This document shows, in pieces, positions 25,966 to 35,755 of a stretch of DNA of 64,000 nucleotides. The stretch lies in assembly GCF_009709675.1 (NCBI RefSeq), contig NZ_WMLB01000006.1:1-64000 (forward strand). Reading direction: 5' to 3'. Below the pieces are notes generated by a model that was not told where the DNA came from, did no database searches, and saw nothing but the letters and a program-made list of their open reading frames with translations. The position numbers and the translations under genes were made by a program. Each line of letters begins with the position of its first letter. Positions within the stretch are counted from its first letter, which is position 1. The DNA comes from Agromyces bracchium (GTDB lineage: Bacteria; Actinomycetota; Actinomycetes; Actinomycetales; Microbacteriaceae).

Positions 25966-25977
25966 GTCGCCGGCGCC
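25947..25977 (+). terminator. Perfect stem-loop spanning the TetR stop codon
   Basis: GGCGCCGGCGACC pairs without mismatch with GGTCGCCGGCGCC around a 5-base loop; the TAG stop lies at 25963-25965. A second small hairpin (CCCTGC-C-GCAGGG) follows at 25983-25995. They separate the convergent TetR and nitronate monooxygenase-like genes and probably terminate both. Confidence 0.65.
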
Positions 25978-26003
25978 GTGGGCCCTGCCGCAGGGGGGTG
26001 CGG

Positions 26004-27002
<999 letters not shown>

Positions 27003-29207
27003 CTACTCGTAGGTCTCGCCGGACTCGGCCTTCGCGACGAGCGAGGCCGGCGGCAGGAACCGGTCGCCGTACGCCGCCGCGAGCTCGTGGCAGCGTGCGA
27101 CGAAGCCGGGCAGCCCGCCCTCGTACTGGTTCACGTACTGCAGCACGCCGCCCGTCCAGGCCGGGAAGCCGATGCCGTAGATCGAGCCGATGTTCGCGTC
27201 TGGCACGTTCGTGAGCACGCCCGAGTCGAGGCAGCGGACGGTGTCGATCGCCTCGGCGAAGAGCATGCGCTCCTGCAGGTCCTTGAGCGGGAGCACCGTG
27301 CGGCCCGAGCCGTACTGCTCGCGCAGGCCCGGCCAGATCCCGGTGCGCCGGCCCGACTCGTCGTAGTCGTAGAAGCCCTGCCCCGCGCGACGGCCCGGCC
27401 GCTGCACGTCGTCGACCATCCAGTCGATGACCGCGTGCGACGGGTGCGTCCGGACCTCGCCGCCCTCGGCGATCACGGCCGCCTCGGTCTCGTGGCGGAT
27501 CTTCTGCGTGAGCGACAGGGTGAGCTCGTCGAAGAGCTGCAGCGCGCCGGCCGGGTAGCCGGCCTGGAGCGCCGCCTGCTCGACGGACGCCGGCTCGACG
27601 CCCTCGCCGACCGCGGCGACGGCCTCGGCCATGAACTCGCCGATCACGCGCGAGGTGAAGAACCCGCGCTGGTCGTTGACGACGATCGGCGTCTTCCGGA
27701 TCTGCATGACGTAGTCGAACGTCTTCGCGAGCACCTCGTCGCTCGTGTTCCTGCCTCGCACGATCTCGACGAGGGGCATCTTGTCGACCGGTGAGAAGAA
27801 GTGGATGCCGATGAAGTCGTCCGTCCGCTTCACGCCCTCCGAGAGCAGCGTGATCGGGAGTGTCGAGGTGTTCGAACCGAGGACGGCGTCGGGTTCGACG
27901 ATGTCCTGGATCTCCTGGAACACGCACTGCTTGACCGGCACGGACTCGAACACGGCCTCGATCACGAAGTCGACGCCCGCGAAGTCGGCCGGGTCGGCGG
28001 TCGCGGTGATGCGGGCGAGCAGCTCGGCGCTGCGCTCCGCCGTCGTCCGGCCGCGAGCGAGGGCCTTGTCCTCGAGGGCCCGGGAGTAGTCCTTGCCCTT
28101 CTCGGCGGCGTCGAGCGAGACATCCTTCAGCACGACCTCGATGCCGGCCTTCGCCGACACGTACGCGATCGCGGCACCCATCATGCCCGCGCCGATGACG
28201 CCGACCTTGCGGGCGGTGTACTTCGGGAAGCCGTCGGGTCGGCTGCCGCCCGCGTTGATGTGCTGCAGGTCGAAGAAGAACGCCTTGATCATGTTCTTCG
28301 CGACCTGGCCGTGCGTGAGCTCGACGAGGTAGCGGGTCTCGACCTTCGAGGCGGTCTCGAAGTCGACGTAGGCGCCCTCGACGGCGGCGGCCATCGCCGC
28401 GCGGGGCGCGGGCAGCGGCGCGCCCTTCAGCTGCTTGCGCAGCATGGCGGGCATTGCGGCGAGCATGCCGGCGACGCCGGGCGAGGTCGGGGCGCCGCCG
28501 GGGAGCTTGAAGCCCTTCTCGTCCCAGGGCTTCACCGGTGCGGGGTTCGCGGCGATCCAGGCCCGCGCGGCCGCGTCGAGCTCGTCGGGCGAGGAGACGA
28601 GTTCGTCGACGAGGCCCACCGCGAGCGCGTCGGACGGCGAGAACTTCGTCGCGGGCAGGATCACCTCGGAGAGCGCGCGCTGCAGCCCGAGCATGCGGAC
28701 GAGGCGCGTGATGCCGCCGCCGCCGGGCAGGAGACCGAGCGAGACCTCCGGGACGCCGAACTGGATGCCCTTGGCGTCGACCGCGACGCGATGGTGGGCG
28801 AGCAGTGCGACCTCGTAGCCGCCGCCGAGCGCGGTGCCGTTGAGCGTCGCCACGACCGGACGGCCGACCACCTCGAGCCGGCGCATGAGGTGCTTCACGC
28901 GGTCGATGTGCGCGGTCTCCTCGGCCGACTTCGCCGGGTCGGCGGCACGAAGGAGGTTGAGGTCGCCGCCCGCGAACCAGCTCTTCTTCGCGGAGGCGAG
29001 GATGACGCCCGTGATGTCGTCGCGCTCGGCCTCGAGCCGGTCGACGGTCGCCTCGAGCGCCGCGGTGAAGTGGGCGTTCATGGTGTTCACGCTGCTGTCG
29101 GGGTCGTCCATCGTCACGGTGACGATGCCGTCCTCGTCGCGCTCCCACGCGTAGCCGGCGTAGACCTCGGTCTCCACGGCGTCGGTGTCCATTGCGATGC
29201 TGCTCAT
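27003..29207 (-). CDS. fadJ: Multifunctional enoyl-CoA hydratase / 3-hydroxyacyl-CoA dehydrogenase (FadB/FadJ-type)
   Basis: ATG 29207 gives 734 residues. The N-terminal crotonase domain (about 20-230) keeps both acidic catalytic residues, in GGGYEVAL and GVPEVSLGLLPGGGG. The NAD-binding 3-hydroxyacyl-CoA dehydrogenase domain starts with VGVIGAGMMGAAIAYVSA (about 330). It has the catalytic His in IGIHFFSPVDKMPLVEIV, followed by two C-terminal dehydrogenase helical domains to about 720. It performs hydration and oxidation steps of beta-oxidation in the cytosol. The gene follows the thiolase by 11 bases, so thiolase and FadJ are likely an alpha/beta complex. Confidence 0.93.
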   Translation of the reverse strand: MSSIAMDTDAVETEVYAGYAWERDEDGIVTVTMDDPDSSVNTMNAHFTAALEATVDRLEAERDDITGVILASAKKSWFAGGDLNLLRAADPAKSAEETAHIDRVKHLMRRLEVVGRPVVATLNGTALGGGYEVALLAHHRVAVDAKGIQFGVPEVSLGLLPGGGGITRLVRMLGLQRALSEVILPATKFSPSDALAVGLVDELVSSPDELDAAARAWIAANPAPVKPWDEKGFKLPGGAPTSPGVAGMLAAMPAMLRKQLKGAPLPAPRAAMAAAVEGAYVDFETASKVETRYLVELTHGQVAKNMIKAFFFDLQHINAGGSRPDGFPKYTARKVGVIGAGMMGAAIAYVSAKAGIEVVLKDVSLDAAEKGKDYSRALEDKALARGRTTAERSAELLARITATADPADFAGVDFVIEAVFESVPVKQCVFQEIQDIVEPDAVLGSNTSTLPITLLSEGVKRTDDFIGIHFFSPVDKMPLVEIVRGRNTSDEVLAKTFDYVMQIRKTPIVVNDQRGFFTSRVIGEFMAEAVAAVGEGVEPASVEQAALQAGYPAGALQLFDELTLSLTQKIRHETEAAVIAEGGEVRTHPSHAVIDWMVDDVQRPGRRAGQGFYDYDESGRRTGIWPGLREQYGSGRTVLPLKDLQERMLFAEAIDTVRCLDSGVLTNVPDANIGSIYGIGFPAWTGGVLQYVNQYEGGLPGFVARCHELAAAYGDRFLPPASLVAKAESGETYE

Positions 29208-29218
29208 GTCCCTCTTCC

Positions 29219-30427
29219 TCACACCCGCTCGATGACCGTGGCGATGCCCATGCCCGCGCCGACGCAGAGCGTCGCGAGCCCGCGCTTGGCGTCCCTGCGC
29301 TCCAGCTCGTCGAGGAGCGTGCCGAGGATCATCGCGCCCGTCGCGCCGAGCGGGTGGCCCATCGCGATCGCGCCGCCGTTGACGTTGACCTTCTCGTGCG
29401 GGATGTCGAGGTCCTTCATCCACTTCATGACGACCGACGCGAACGCCTCGTTCAGTTCGAACAGGTCGATGTCGGAGACCTCCAGCCCCGCCTTGTCGAG
29501 CGCCTTGCGCGTGGCGGGCGTCGGGCCGGTGAGCATGATCGTGGGCTCGGAGCCCGTCACCGCGGTCGCCACGATGCGGGCGCGCGGCGTGAGGCCGAAG
29601 CGCTCGCCGACCTCCTTCGAGCCGATGACGAGGAGCGCGGCGCCGTCGACGATGCCCGACGAGTTGCCCGCGGTGTGCACGTGCGAGACACGCTCGACCG
29701 CGTGGTACTTCTGCAGCGCGACCGCGTCGTAGCCGGCCTGGTCGCCGACGCCGGCGAAGGCCGGCTGGAGTGCGCCGAGCGACTCGCCGGTCGAGCCCGG
29801 GCGGCGGTGCTCGTCGGTGTCGAGGAGCGTCACGCCGTTCTGGTCCGTCACGGGCACGACCGAGCCGGCGAAGAAGCCCTGCTCCCACGCGGCCTCTGCC
29901 CGTCGCTGCGACTCGGTCGCGAACGCGTCGACGTCTTCGCGGCTGAAGCCCTCGATCGTCGCGATGAGGTCGGCGCCGATGCCCTGCGGCACGAAGTAGA
30001 GGTCGTAGTTCGTCGTCGGGTCCTGCACGTAGGCGCCGCCGTCGGAGCCGATCGGCACTCGCGACATGGACTCGACGCCGCCCGCGAGGATGAGGTCCTC
30101 GAACCCCGAGGCGACCTTCTGCGCCGCCGTGTTCACGGCCTCGAGCCCCGACGCGCAGAACCGGTTGAGCTGCACGCCCGCGACCGACTCGGGGAGCCCT
30201 GCGACCAGCGCCGCGGTGCGCGCGATGTCGCCGCCCTGCTCGCCGATCGGCGAGACGACGCCGAGGACGATGTCGTCGACCGCGGCCGGGTCGAGCCCGG
30301 GGTTGCGCTCGAGGAGCGCGTCGATCAGGCCGACCACGAGGTCGACCGGCTTGGTTCCGTGCAGCGCCCCGCCGCGGTTCTTCCCGCGGGGGGTGCGCAC
30401 GGCGTCGTAGATGTATGCCTCGCCCAC
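29219..30427 (-). CDS. fadA: Acetyl-CoA C-acyltransferase (thiolase)
   Basis: I prefer GTG 30427 because GGAAGGA lies 6 bases upstream; this gives 402 residues starting [16 protein letters not shown]. The nucleophilic Cys is in [13 protein letters not shown] (about residue 90), the catalytic His in [15 protein letters not shown] and the second Cys in [11 protein letters not shown]. It cleaves 3-ketoacyl-CoA with CoA to give acetyl-CoA. The acyl-CoA dehydrogenase gene ends 14 bases upstream and the FadJ gene starts 11 bases downstream, so the beta-oxidation set is one transcript. Confidence 0.93.
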   Translation of the reverse strand: MGEAYIYDAVRTPRGKNRGGALHGTKPVDLVVGLIDALLERNPGLDPAAVDDIVLGVVSPIGEQGGDIARTAALVAGLPESVAGVQLNRFCASGLEAVNTAAQKVASGFEDLILAGGVESMSRVPIGSDGGAYVQDPTTNYDLYFVPQGIGADLIATIEGFSREDVDAFATESQRRAEAAWEQGFFAGSVVPVTDQNGVTLLDTDEHRRPGSTGESLGALQPAFAGVGDQAGYDAVALQKYHAVERVSHVHTAGNSSGIVDGAALLVIGSKEVGERFGLTPRARIVATAVTGSEPTIMLTGPTPATRKALDKAGLEVSDIDLFELNEAFASVVMKWMKDLDIPHEKVNVNGGAIAMGHPLGATGAMILGTLLDELERRDAKRGLATLCVGAGMGIATVIERV

Positions 30428-30441
30428 GTCGTTCCTTCCGT

Positions 30442-31617
30442 TCACAGGCCCAGGCTCCGACCGACGATCTCCTTCATGATCTCGGTCGTGCCGCCGTAGA
30501 TGGTCGTGATGCGCGCGTCCTCGTAGTCGCGCGCGATCCGGTACTCGCGCATGTAGCCGTAGCCGCCGTACAGCTGCAGGCAGCGGTTCACGATCTGCAC
30601 GTACTGCTCGGTCGTCCAGTACTTCGCGGCCGCGGCATCCTCTGCCGAGAGCTCGCCGCGCGAGTGGCGCAGGATGCACTGGTCGATGTAGGCCCGGCTC
30701 ACCTGCGTCGCGGTGAACATGTCGGCGAGCTCGAACCGGGTGTTCTGGAACGTGGCGACGGGCCGGCCGAACGCCTGCCGCTCCTTCACGTAGGTCATCG
30801 CCCGCTCGATGACGCCCTCGCTCGAGGCGACCGCGGCGGCCGCGATCGAGAGGCGCTCCTGCGGGAGGTTGCGCATGAGGCCGAGGAAGCCCTGGCCCTC
30901 GGCGCCGAGGAGGTTCGCGGCCGGCACCCGGACGTTCTCGAAGACGAGCTCGCTCGTGTCCTGCGCGTGCAGGCCCACCTTGTCCAGGTTGCGCCCGCGC
31001 GAGAAGCCGGGGGTGTCGGACTCGATCACGAGGAGACTGAGGCCCTTGTGCGGGTCGGAGCCCGTGCGGACCGCGGTGACCACGAGGTCGGCGTTCTGCC
31101 CGTTCGAGATGAAGATCTTGCTGCCGTTGACGACGTAGTCGTCGCCGTCGCGCACGGCGCTCGTGCGGATGCCGGCGAGGTCGCTGCCTGTGCCGGGCTC
31201 GGTCATCGCGACGGCCGTGATGAGCGTGCCCGCGGCGATGCCCGGCAGCCAGCGGCGCTTCTGCTCGTCGTCGGTGAGCTCGAGGAAGTAGGGGATCACG
31301 ATGTCGTTCGACAGCGCGATGCCGGCCATGCCGTCGGAGACCGGGTTGCGGGCGAGCTCCTCGCCCATCACGGCGTTGAAGCGGAAGTCGTCGGTGCCGC
31401 CGCCGCCGAACTCCTCGGGGACGGTGAAGCCGAGGATGCCGGTCTCGGCGGCCTTCTCGAAGAGCCAGCGGTCGACCTTGCCCTCGGCCTCCCACCGCTC
31501 GGCGTTCGGGCGTGCGTAGCGCTCGACGAAGTCGCGCACCATCTCCCGGAACTGCTCGTGCTCCTCCTCGTAGACGGTGCGGATCCGGTCCGCCGTCTGG
31601 AGCGACGTCTGCGGCAT
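30442..31617 (-). CDS. Acyl-CoA dehydrogenase, long-chain (ACADL-like) type
   Basis: The 391-residue FAD enzyme starts at ATG 31617. It has the ACAD segments [14 protein letters not shown] and [11 protein letters not shown]. The C-terminal [16 protein letters not shown] lacks the Glu of the common YEGTSEI motif. Instead a Glu is available in [13 protein letters not shown], as in long-chain/isovaleryl-type enzymes whose catalytic base lies there. It oxidises acyl-CoA to the 2-enoyl-CoA and passes electrons to ETF, encoded at 42982-44810. It is first in the leftward operon, and its promoter region holds two TTTTCTA-type operator candidates. Confidence 0.93.
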   Translation of the reverse strand: MPQTSLQTADRIRTVYEEEHEQFREMVRDFVERYARPNAERWEAEGKVDRWLFEKAAETGILGFTVPEEFGGGGTDDFRFNAVMGEELARNPVSDGMAGIALSNDIVIPYFLELTDDEQKRRWLPGIAAGTLITAVAMTEPGTGSDLAGIRTSAVRDGDDYVVNGSKIFISNGQNADLVVTAVRTGSDPHKGLSLLVIESDTPGFSRGRNLDKVGLHAQDTSELVFENVRVPAANLLGAEGQGFLGLMRNLPQERLSIAAAAVASSEGVIERAMTYVKERQAFGRPVATFQNTRFELADMFTATQVSRAYIDQCILRHSRGELSAEDAAAAKYWTTEQYVQIVNRCLQLYGGYGYMREYRIARDYEDARITTIYGGTTEIMKEIVGRSLGL

Positions 31618-31688
31618 GTCTCGATCTCCCTCGATCTCGTCGGGGTGTTCCCCGGCTGCACGGTCGAGTGTACGTCCATCCGTGCTCG

Positions 31689-31710
31689 TTTTCTACATTG
31701 GATTAGAAAA
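31689..31710. promoter_or_regulatory. Operator candidate TTTTCTA-N8-TAGAAAA
   Basis: A perfect 7-base inverted repeat with an 8-base spacer lies in the 213-base region between the two divergent acyl-CoA dehydrogenase genes. It is conspicuously AT-rich in GC-rich DNA. The related site at 31767-31788 shares TTTTCTA and a degraded right arm. A TetR-type repressor binding such paired sites would control both directions. Confidence 0.6.
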
Positions 31711-31766
31711 TCTCTTCCGAGACGCTTGCCCGCTGCGCGCATCTCCCGCAGAATCAGGACGACGGA

Positions 31767-31788
31767 TTTTCTAATCCCGATGAGAAGA
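31767..31788. promoter_or_regulatory. Second, degenerate operator candidate TTTTCTA-N7-TGAGAAGA
   Basis: The left arm is identical to that at 31689; the right arm matches in four to five positions. In addition GGATTAGAAAATC at 31700-31712 is the exact reverse complement of GATTTTCTAATCC at 31764-31776, so the two sites are mirror images. This one is closer to the rightward ACAD10/11-like gene. Confidence 0.5.
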
Positions 31789-31830
31789 CGGATGCCGCGC
31801 CGCCGGCACCCCGGAGTCGCGAGGAAGCGA

Positions 31831-33084
31831 ATGGACCACGAGCCGCCCACCATCGACCGACTCGTGCACCGCGTGCGCGACTTCGTCCGCGACGAGGTGA
31901 TCCCCGTGGAGGAGGCGGTGCGCGGCGTCGCCCACCACCACGTCGAGGGTTCCGGCTACGTCGCGGGCGTCGACGCCCGCGACCGCGAGCTGCGCGAGGG
32001 GCTGCGCGACGCGGCCCGCGCGGCGGGCCTCCTGGTCCCCCACCTCCCCGCCGAGTGGGGCGGGCACGGGCTCACCGCACTCGATCAGGCCGCGGTGTTC
32101 GAGGCCGCCGGGTACTCGCTGTTCGGTCCGCTCGCCCTGAACATCCAGGCGCCCGACGAGGGCAACATGCACCTGCTGCTCCACGCCGCGTCGGCCGAGC
32201 AGCAGGAGCGCTGGCTGCGCCCGCTCGCCGCCGGCGAGATCCACTCGGCCTTCGCGATGACCGAGCCGCCGCCCGGCGCGGGCAGCGACCCCCGGGCGCT
32301 CGCGACGACGGCCGAGAAGGTTCCGGGCGGCTGGCGCATCTCGGGCGAGAAGTGGTTCATCACCGGCGCGCGCGACGCGGGCGTCGTGATCGTGCTCGCG
32401 CGCACGTCGGGCGAACCCGGCGATGCGGGCGGCGCCACCATGTTCCTCGTCGAGGGCGGCGCCGCGGGCATGGAGCTCGTGCGCGACGTGCACACGATCG
32501 ACGCCGGCCTCTACGGCGGCCACAGCCTGCTGCGATTCGACGGATGCCTCGTCCCCGACGACGCCGTCCTCGGCGAGGTCGACGGCGGGTTCGCCGCGGC
32601 ACAGGTTCGGCTCGCGCCCGCCCGGCTCACGCACTGCATGCGCTGGCTCGGCCTCGCCGGCCGCGCCCAGGACCTCGCGCTCGCCCACGTGTCCGAGCGG
32701 CGCGGATTCGGTGCGCGCCTCGCCGACCTCGGCCTCGCGCAGCAGCACCTCGCCGACAACGAGATCGACCTCGCCGCATCGCGCGCGGTCATCCGCGAGA
32801 CGGCGCGCGTGCTCGACGCCGGCGATGCTGCCGGCGCCGACGCCGGCACGGCCTCGTCGATCGCGAAGACGTTCGTGGCCGAGGCCGTCGGCCGCATCGT
32901 CGACCGCGCGGTGCAGCTCGCGGGCGGCCAGGGCGTCTCCGACGAGCTGCTGCTCTCGCGGTACTGGCGCGAGGTGCGCCCGTTCCGCATCTACGACGGA
33001 TCGAGCGAGACGCACCGCTGGTCGATCGCCAAGCGCGCGGTGCGCGCACACGGGAAGGGACGCCGCCATGACCTCGCACGATGA
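31831..33084 (+). CDS. Acyl-CoA dehydrogenase family protein, ACAD10/11-like
   Basis: ATG 31831 behind GAGGAAG gives 417 residues. It contains FAMTEPPPGAGSDPRALATT and ISGEKWFITGARDAGV for FAD and substrate binding. The end, RIYDGSSETHRWSIAKRAVR, matches the IYDGP-EVHR pattern of the ACAD10/11 subgroup. Mammalian ACAD10/11 and bacterial LvaC act on 4-phosphoacyl-CoA made by an attached or partner kinase. A kinase of that family is encoded at 40416 and an SDR overlaps this gene by 17 bases. ACAD family is firm; the 4-phospho substrate is inference from subgroup and context. Confidence 0.88.
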   Translation: MDHEPPTIDRLVHRVRDFVRDEVIPVEEAVRGVAHHHVEGSGYVAGVDARDRELREGLRDAARAAGLLVPHLPAEWGGHGLTALDQAAVFEAAGYSLFGPLALNIQAPDEGNMHLLLHAASAEQQERWLRPLAAGEIHSAFAMTEPPPGAGSDPRALATTAEKVPGGWRISGEKWFITGARDAGVVIVLARTSGEPGDAGGATMFLVEGGAAGMELVRDVHTIDAGLYGGHSLLRFDGCLVPDDAVLGEVDGGFAAAQVRLAPARLTHCMRWLGLAGRAQDLALAHVSERRGFGARLADLGLAQQHLADNEIDLAASRAVIRETARVLDAGDAAGADAGTASSIAKTFVAEAVGRIVDRAVQLAGGQGVSDELLLSRYWREVRPFRIYDGSSETHRWSIAKRAVRAHGKGRRHDLAR

Positions 33085-33922
33085 CGCGACCGCCGCGGCG
33101 GCCTTCGCGGGCCCCGGGGGCTCCGGAGCCGCGGCCGCGGGCTCGGAGACGGAGACCGCCGCCGGCCCTGCCGCGGCCGCCGTCGGCGCGAGCCCCCGCG
33201 CGGCCCTGATCACGGGCGGCTCGCGCGGCATCGGCCTCGAGATCGCCCGCGCCCTCGCCGCCGACGGCTTCGCCCTCACGCTCTCCGCGCGCTCGCCCGA
33301 GCCGCTCGAGGCCGCCGCTGCCGAGCTCGCCGCAACGGGCGCGCAGGTGATCGCGGTCGCCGCCGACGCCTCCGAACCCGACGACCTCGACCGCCTGCTC
33401 GCCGCGCACGAGCAACGCTGGGGGCGCCTCGACGCGCTCGTCATGAACGCCGGCATGGGCCACGGCAGCCTGATCGCCGAGACGCCGCTCCGGCGCGTCG
33501 ACAAGCACTACACGCTGAACGTCCGCGGCACGTTCGCACTGCTCTCCTCGGCGCTGCCGCTGCTGCGCGAGACCGCGGCATCCGACCCGCGCGGCGCGCG
33601 CGTCATCGCCCTCGCCTCGCTTGCGGGCCTCATGGCCGAGCCGGGACTCGCCGCCTACAGCGCCACCAAGGCCGCCGTCGTCTCGCTGTGCGAGGCGCTG
33701 TGCGCCGAGGAGGGCGCGAACGGCGTCAGCGCGACCGCGATCTGCCCGGGCTACGTCGACACCGACATGGCCGCGTGGAAGCACGACGAGATCCCGGCGT
33801 CCGAGATGATCAAGGCGGCGGATGTCGCCGAGCTCGCCGTCTCGCTCACGCGCCTGTCGCGCAACGCCGCCGTGCCGGTCCTGGCGGTGCACCGCGCCGG
33901 CGGCGGGCTCCGCGGCGCCTGA
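33068..33922 (+). CDS. Short-chain dehydrogenase/reductase (SDR)
   Basis: The 284-residue product starts at ATG 33068, 17 bases before the end of the acyl-CoA dehydrogenase gene. About 40 Ala/Gly-rich residues precede the Rossmann motif TGGSRGIG. The catalytic motif is YSATK with an upstream Ser in ALASLAG, and NAGMGH marks the NNAG position. It should oxidise or reduce a hydroxyl/keto group with NAD(P)H. In an Lva-like route it would reduce 4-ketoacyl-CoA to 4-hydroxyacyl-CoA (LvaD role). Other roles such as 3-hydroxyacyl oxidation are equally compatible with sequence alone. Confidence 0.88.
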   Translation: MTSHDDATAAAAFAGPGGSGAAAAGSETETAAGPAAAAVGASPRAALITGGSRGIGLEIARALAADGFALTLSARSPEPLEAAAAELAATGAQVIAVAADASEPDDLDRLLAAHEQRWGRLDALVMNAGMGHGSLIAETPLRRVDKHYTLNVRGTFALLSSALPLLRETAASDPRGARVIALASLAGLMAEPGLAAYSATKAAVVSLCEALCAEEGANGVSATAICPGYVDTDMAAWKHDEIPASEMIKAADVAELAVSLTRLSRNAAVPVLAVHRAGGGLRGA

Positions 33923-33950
33923 GCCGCCATCCTGGCCGCCGCCACCTCGG

Positions 33951-33999
33951 CGAGTGCCCGGTTCCGCGACCGCTGCGCGGTCGTTCGCCCGCGCACTCG
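33951..33999. terminator. Two-tier stem-loop between convergent genes
   Basis: An outer stem CGAGTGC (33951-33957) pairs with GCACTCG (33993-33999). Inside it, CGACCGC-TGC-GCGGTCG forms a perfect inner hairpin (33967-33983). It lies between the convergent SDR and alcohol dehydrogenase genes and fits a bidirectional terminator. The remaining parts of 33923-34149 hold nothing else I can support. Confidence 0.55.
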
Positions 34000-34149
34000 T
34001 CGCGGAAGCGCGCACCTGGCGAGGCGGACGGCGGCCGCCGCCGAGACCCGGCGCCGGGTCAGTCGGCGCGGCGACCGGGCAGCCGGCGGATGGCGCCGCC
34101 GAGGGTGGTGCGGGCCGGGCGGTCGGTGGGTCCGTCCGGCCTGATCGGC

Positions 34150-35751
34150 TCAGTCGGGTTCGGCGACCGCGACGTCGCGGTCCTCGTCCCGTTCGAGCAC
34201 GAAGTAGTAGCTGCGGCCCGCGTCGGCGGTGCCGCGACCGGTCATGACGCCGAGCACGGCGTCGGGCGAGAGCCGGACGAAGCAGTCGATGATGGGCTGC
34301 CCGTCGTAGGCCATCGCCGCGGTGACGAGGCCGTCGTGCGCCATCCGGCGAAAGCTCGCCCCGCCTCTGGCGAGAACGGGGTCGGCCACCAGGCCGCCGG
34401 CATCCGTCTCGCAGACGATGGGGGCGACATCGTCGTCGGAGCGGAAGAGCTTGCCGTACCACCGACTGCGCGTGAGCAGGCGGTGCGCGGCGTGGCCGGT
34501 GCTGAGGCCCGTGCCCCGCCAGAGCCCGCGGAGCTCGGCGGGTTCGACGGCCGGGAGCGAGCGCCAGAGGGCGGGGAGGTCCTCCTGTGGCACGCGACCG
34601 GAGAGCAGCCGCACGAGCAGGTCGCACGGCGAGCGCGGCGGGGCCGTTCGCCGCTCGTCGTCCCCGTCGGCGTCGGCACGCGACATCCGCAGCACCGGCT
34701 TGATCGAGCGCCCGCTGCGCGCGGCGCCGACCGCGGCGTCGACGTCGGCGAACTCGTAGGGCGAGATCAGCTGCTCGACGGGCAGGCGCCCGGCCCGCCA
34801 CATCGCCTCGAGCGTGGGGAGGTCGCGAGCGATGTCGGCGTCGCCCTCGATGACGCCAGTGATCGTGCGACCCCAGAGCAGCTTCGACTGCGAGACCGTG
34901 ACCCGGTTCGACCCCGGCTTGAGGGCGACCGTCGCGCACGTGCCGCGTGCCGCGAGTGCGCCGAGCGCGGCGTCGACGGAGTCCTGCGAGCCGACCGTGT
35001 CGAGCACGGCCTCGAACTGCGGGCGACCCCGGAGCGCCGCGGCGAGCGCGTCGGGTGTGTGCGCCTCGGTCGCGCCGAGCTCGAGCGCGAGTTCCCGGCG
35101 GGCGGGGATCGGGTCGCTCACGACGATCCCGGCGAGCCCGCGATGCCGCGCCGCCATGACCGCCGCGAGCCCGGTGGTGCCCGCCCCGAGGACGAGGAGC
35201 GAGTCCGCCGGGCCCGGGCGGAGCACGTTCAGGACGGCGCCGGCTCCGGTCAGCACACCGCAGCCGAGTGTCGCGGCGACCGGCCACGGTACGTCCTCGC
35301 CGATCGCGACGGCGCTCGACGCGCGGACGACCACGTGGGTCGACCAGGCCGACTGGCCCATCCAGCCCGCGGTCACGGGCTCCCCCGCCGCGGCGAAGTC
35401 GACCGGCGCGCCCTGGTTGAGGGCCGCGAACCGCTCGCAGTAGGCGGGATGGCCATCGAGGCAGGCCAGGCACTCGCGGCAGGAGGCGAAGCCGAGCGCC
35501 ACGCGGTCGCCGGGCCGGAGCGTCTCGACGCTCGCGCCGACCGCCTCGACGACGCCGGCGCCCTCGTGTCCGAACACCGCCGGGAACCGGTCGCCGGCGC
35601 CGCCGTCGATGCCGAACATGTCGGTCGGGCAGACGCCCGAGGCCATCACCCGGACGAGGATCTCCTCCTCGCCCGGCGCTCGGAGGGTCACGTCCGAGAG
35701 CGTGACGGATCCGCCGCGCTCGCGGACGAGCGCGGCCACTGCCGCGGTCAT
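34150..35751 (-). CDS. Zinc alcohol dehydrogenase fused to a GXWXG/DUF4334 domain
   Basis: The product is 533 residues from ATG 35751. Residues 1-355 are a complete medium-chain zinc dehydrogenase: catalytic Cys in SGVCPTDM, GHEGAG, the structural zinc set C-x2-C-x2-C-x7-C in CRECLACLDGHPAYC, and coenzyme motif LGAGTTGLAA. The dehydrogenase would normally end at IKPVLRM, residues about 350-356. Here it continues through a short charged linker into a GXWXG/DUF4334 domain (about 375-530) with LRGLWRGTG, RSRWYGKLFRS and VMTGRG. That domain is usually a separate protein of unknown function in alcohol/terpenoid or PHA-related loci. No stop or frameshift interrupts the junction. It follows the acyl-CoA ligase by 4 bases, so they form one operon. 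Confidence 0.88.
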   Translation of the reverse strand: MTAAVAALVRERGGSVTLSDVTLRAPGEEEILVRVMASGVCPTDMFGIDGGAGDRFPAVFGHEGAGVVEAVGASVETLRPGDRVALGFASCRECLACLDGHPAYCERFAALNQGAPVDFAAAGEPVTAGWMGQSAWSTHVVVRASSAVAIGEDVPWPVAATLGCGVLTGAGAVLNVLRPGPADSLLVLGAGTTGLAAVMAARHRGLAGIVVSDPIPARRELALELGATEAHTPDALAAALRGRPQFEAVLDTVGSQDSVDAALGALAARGTCATVALKPGSNRVTVSQSKLLWGRTITGVIEGDADIARDLPTLEAMWRAGRLPVEQLISPYEFADVDAAVGAARSGRSIKPVLRMSRADADGDDERRTAPPRSPCDLLVRLLSGRVPQEDLPALWRSLPAVEPAELRGLWRGTGLSTGHAAHRLLTRSRWYGKLFRSDDDVAPIVCETDAGGLVADPVLARGGASFRRMAHDGLVTAAMAYDGQPIIDCFVRLSPDAVLGVMTGRGTADAGRSYYFVLERDEDRDVAVAEPD

Positions 35752-35755
35752 GGCC

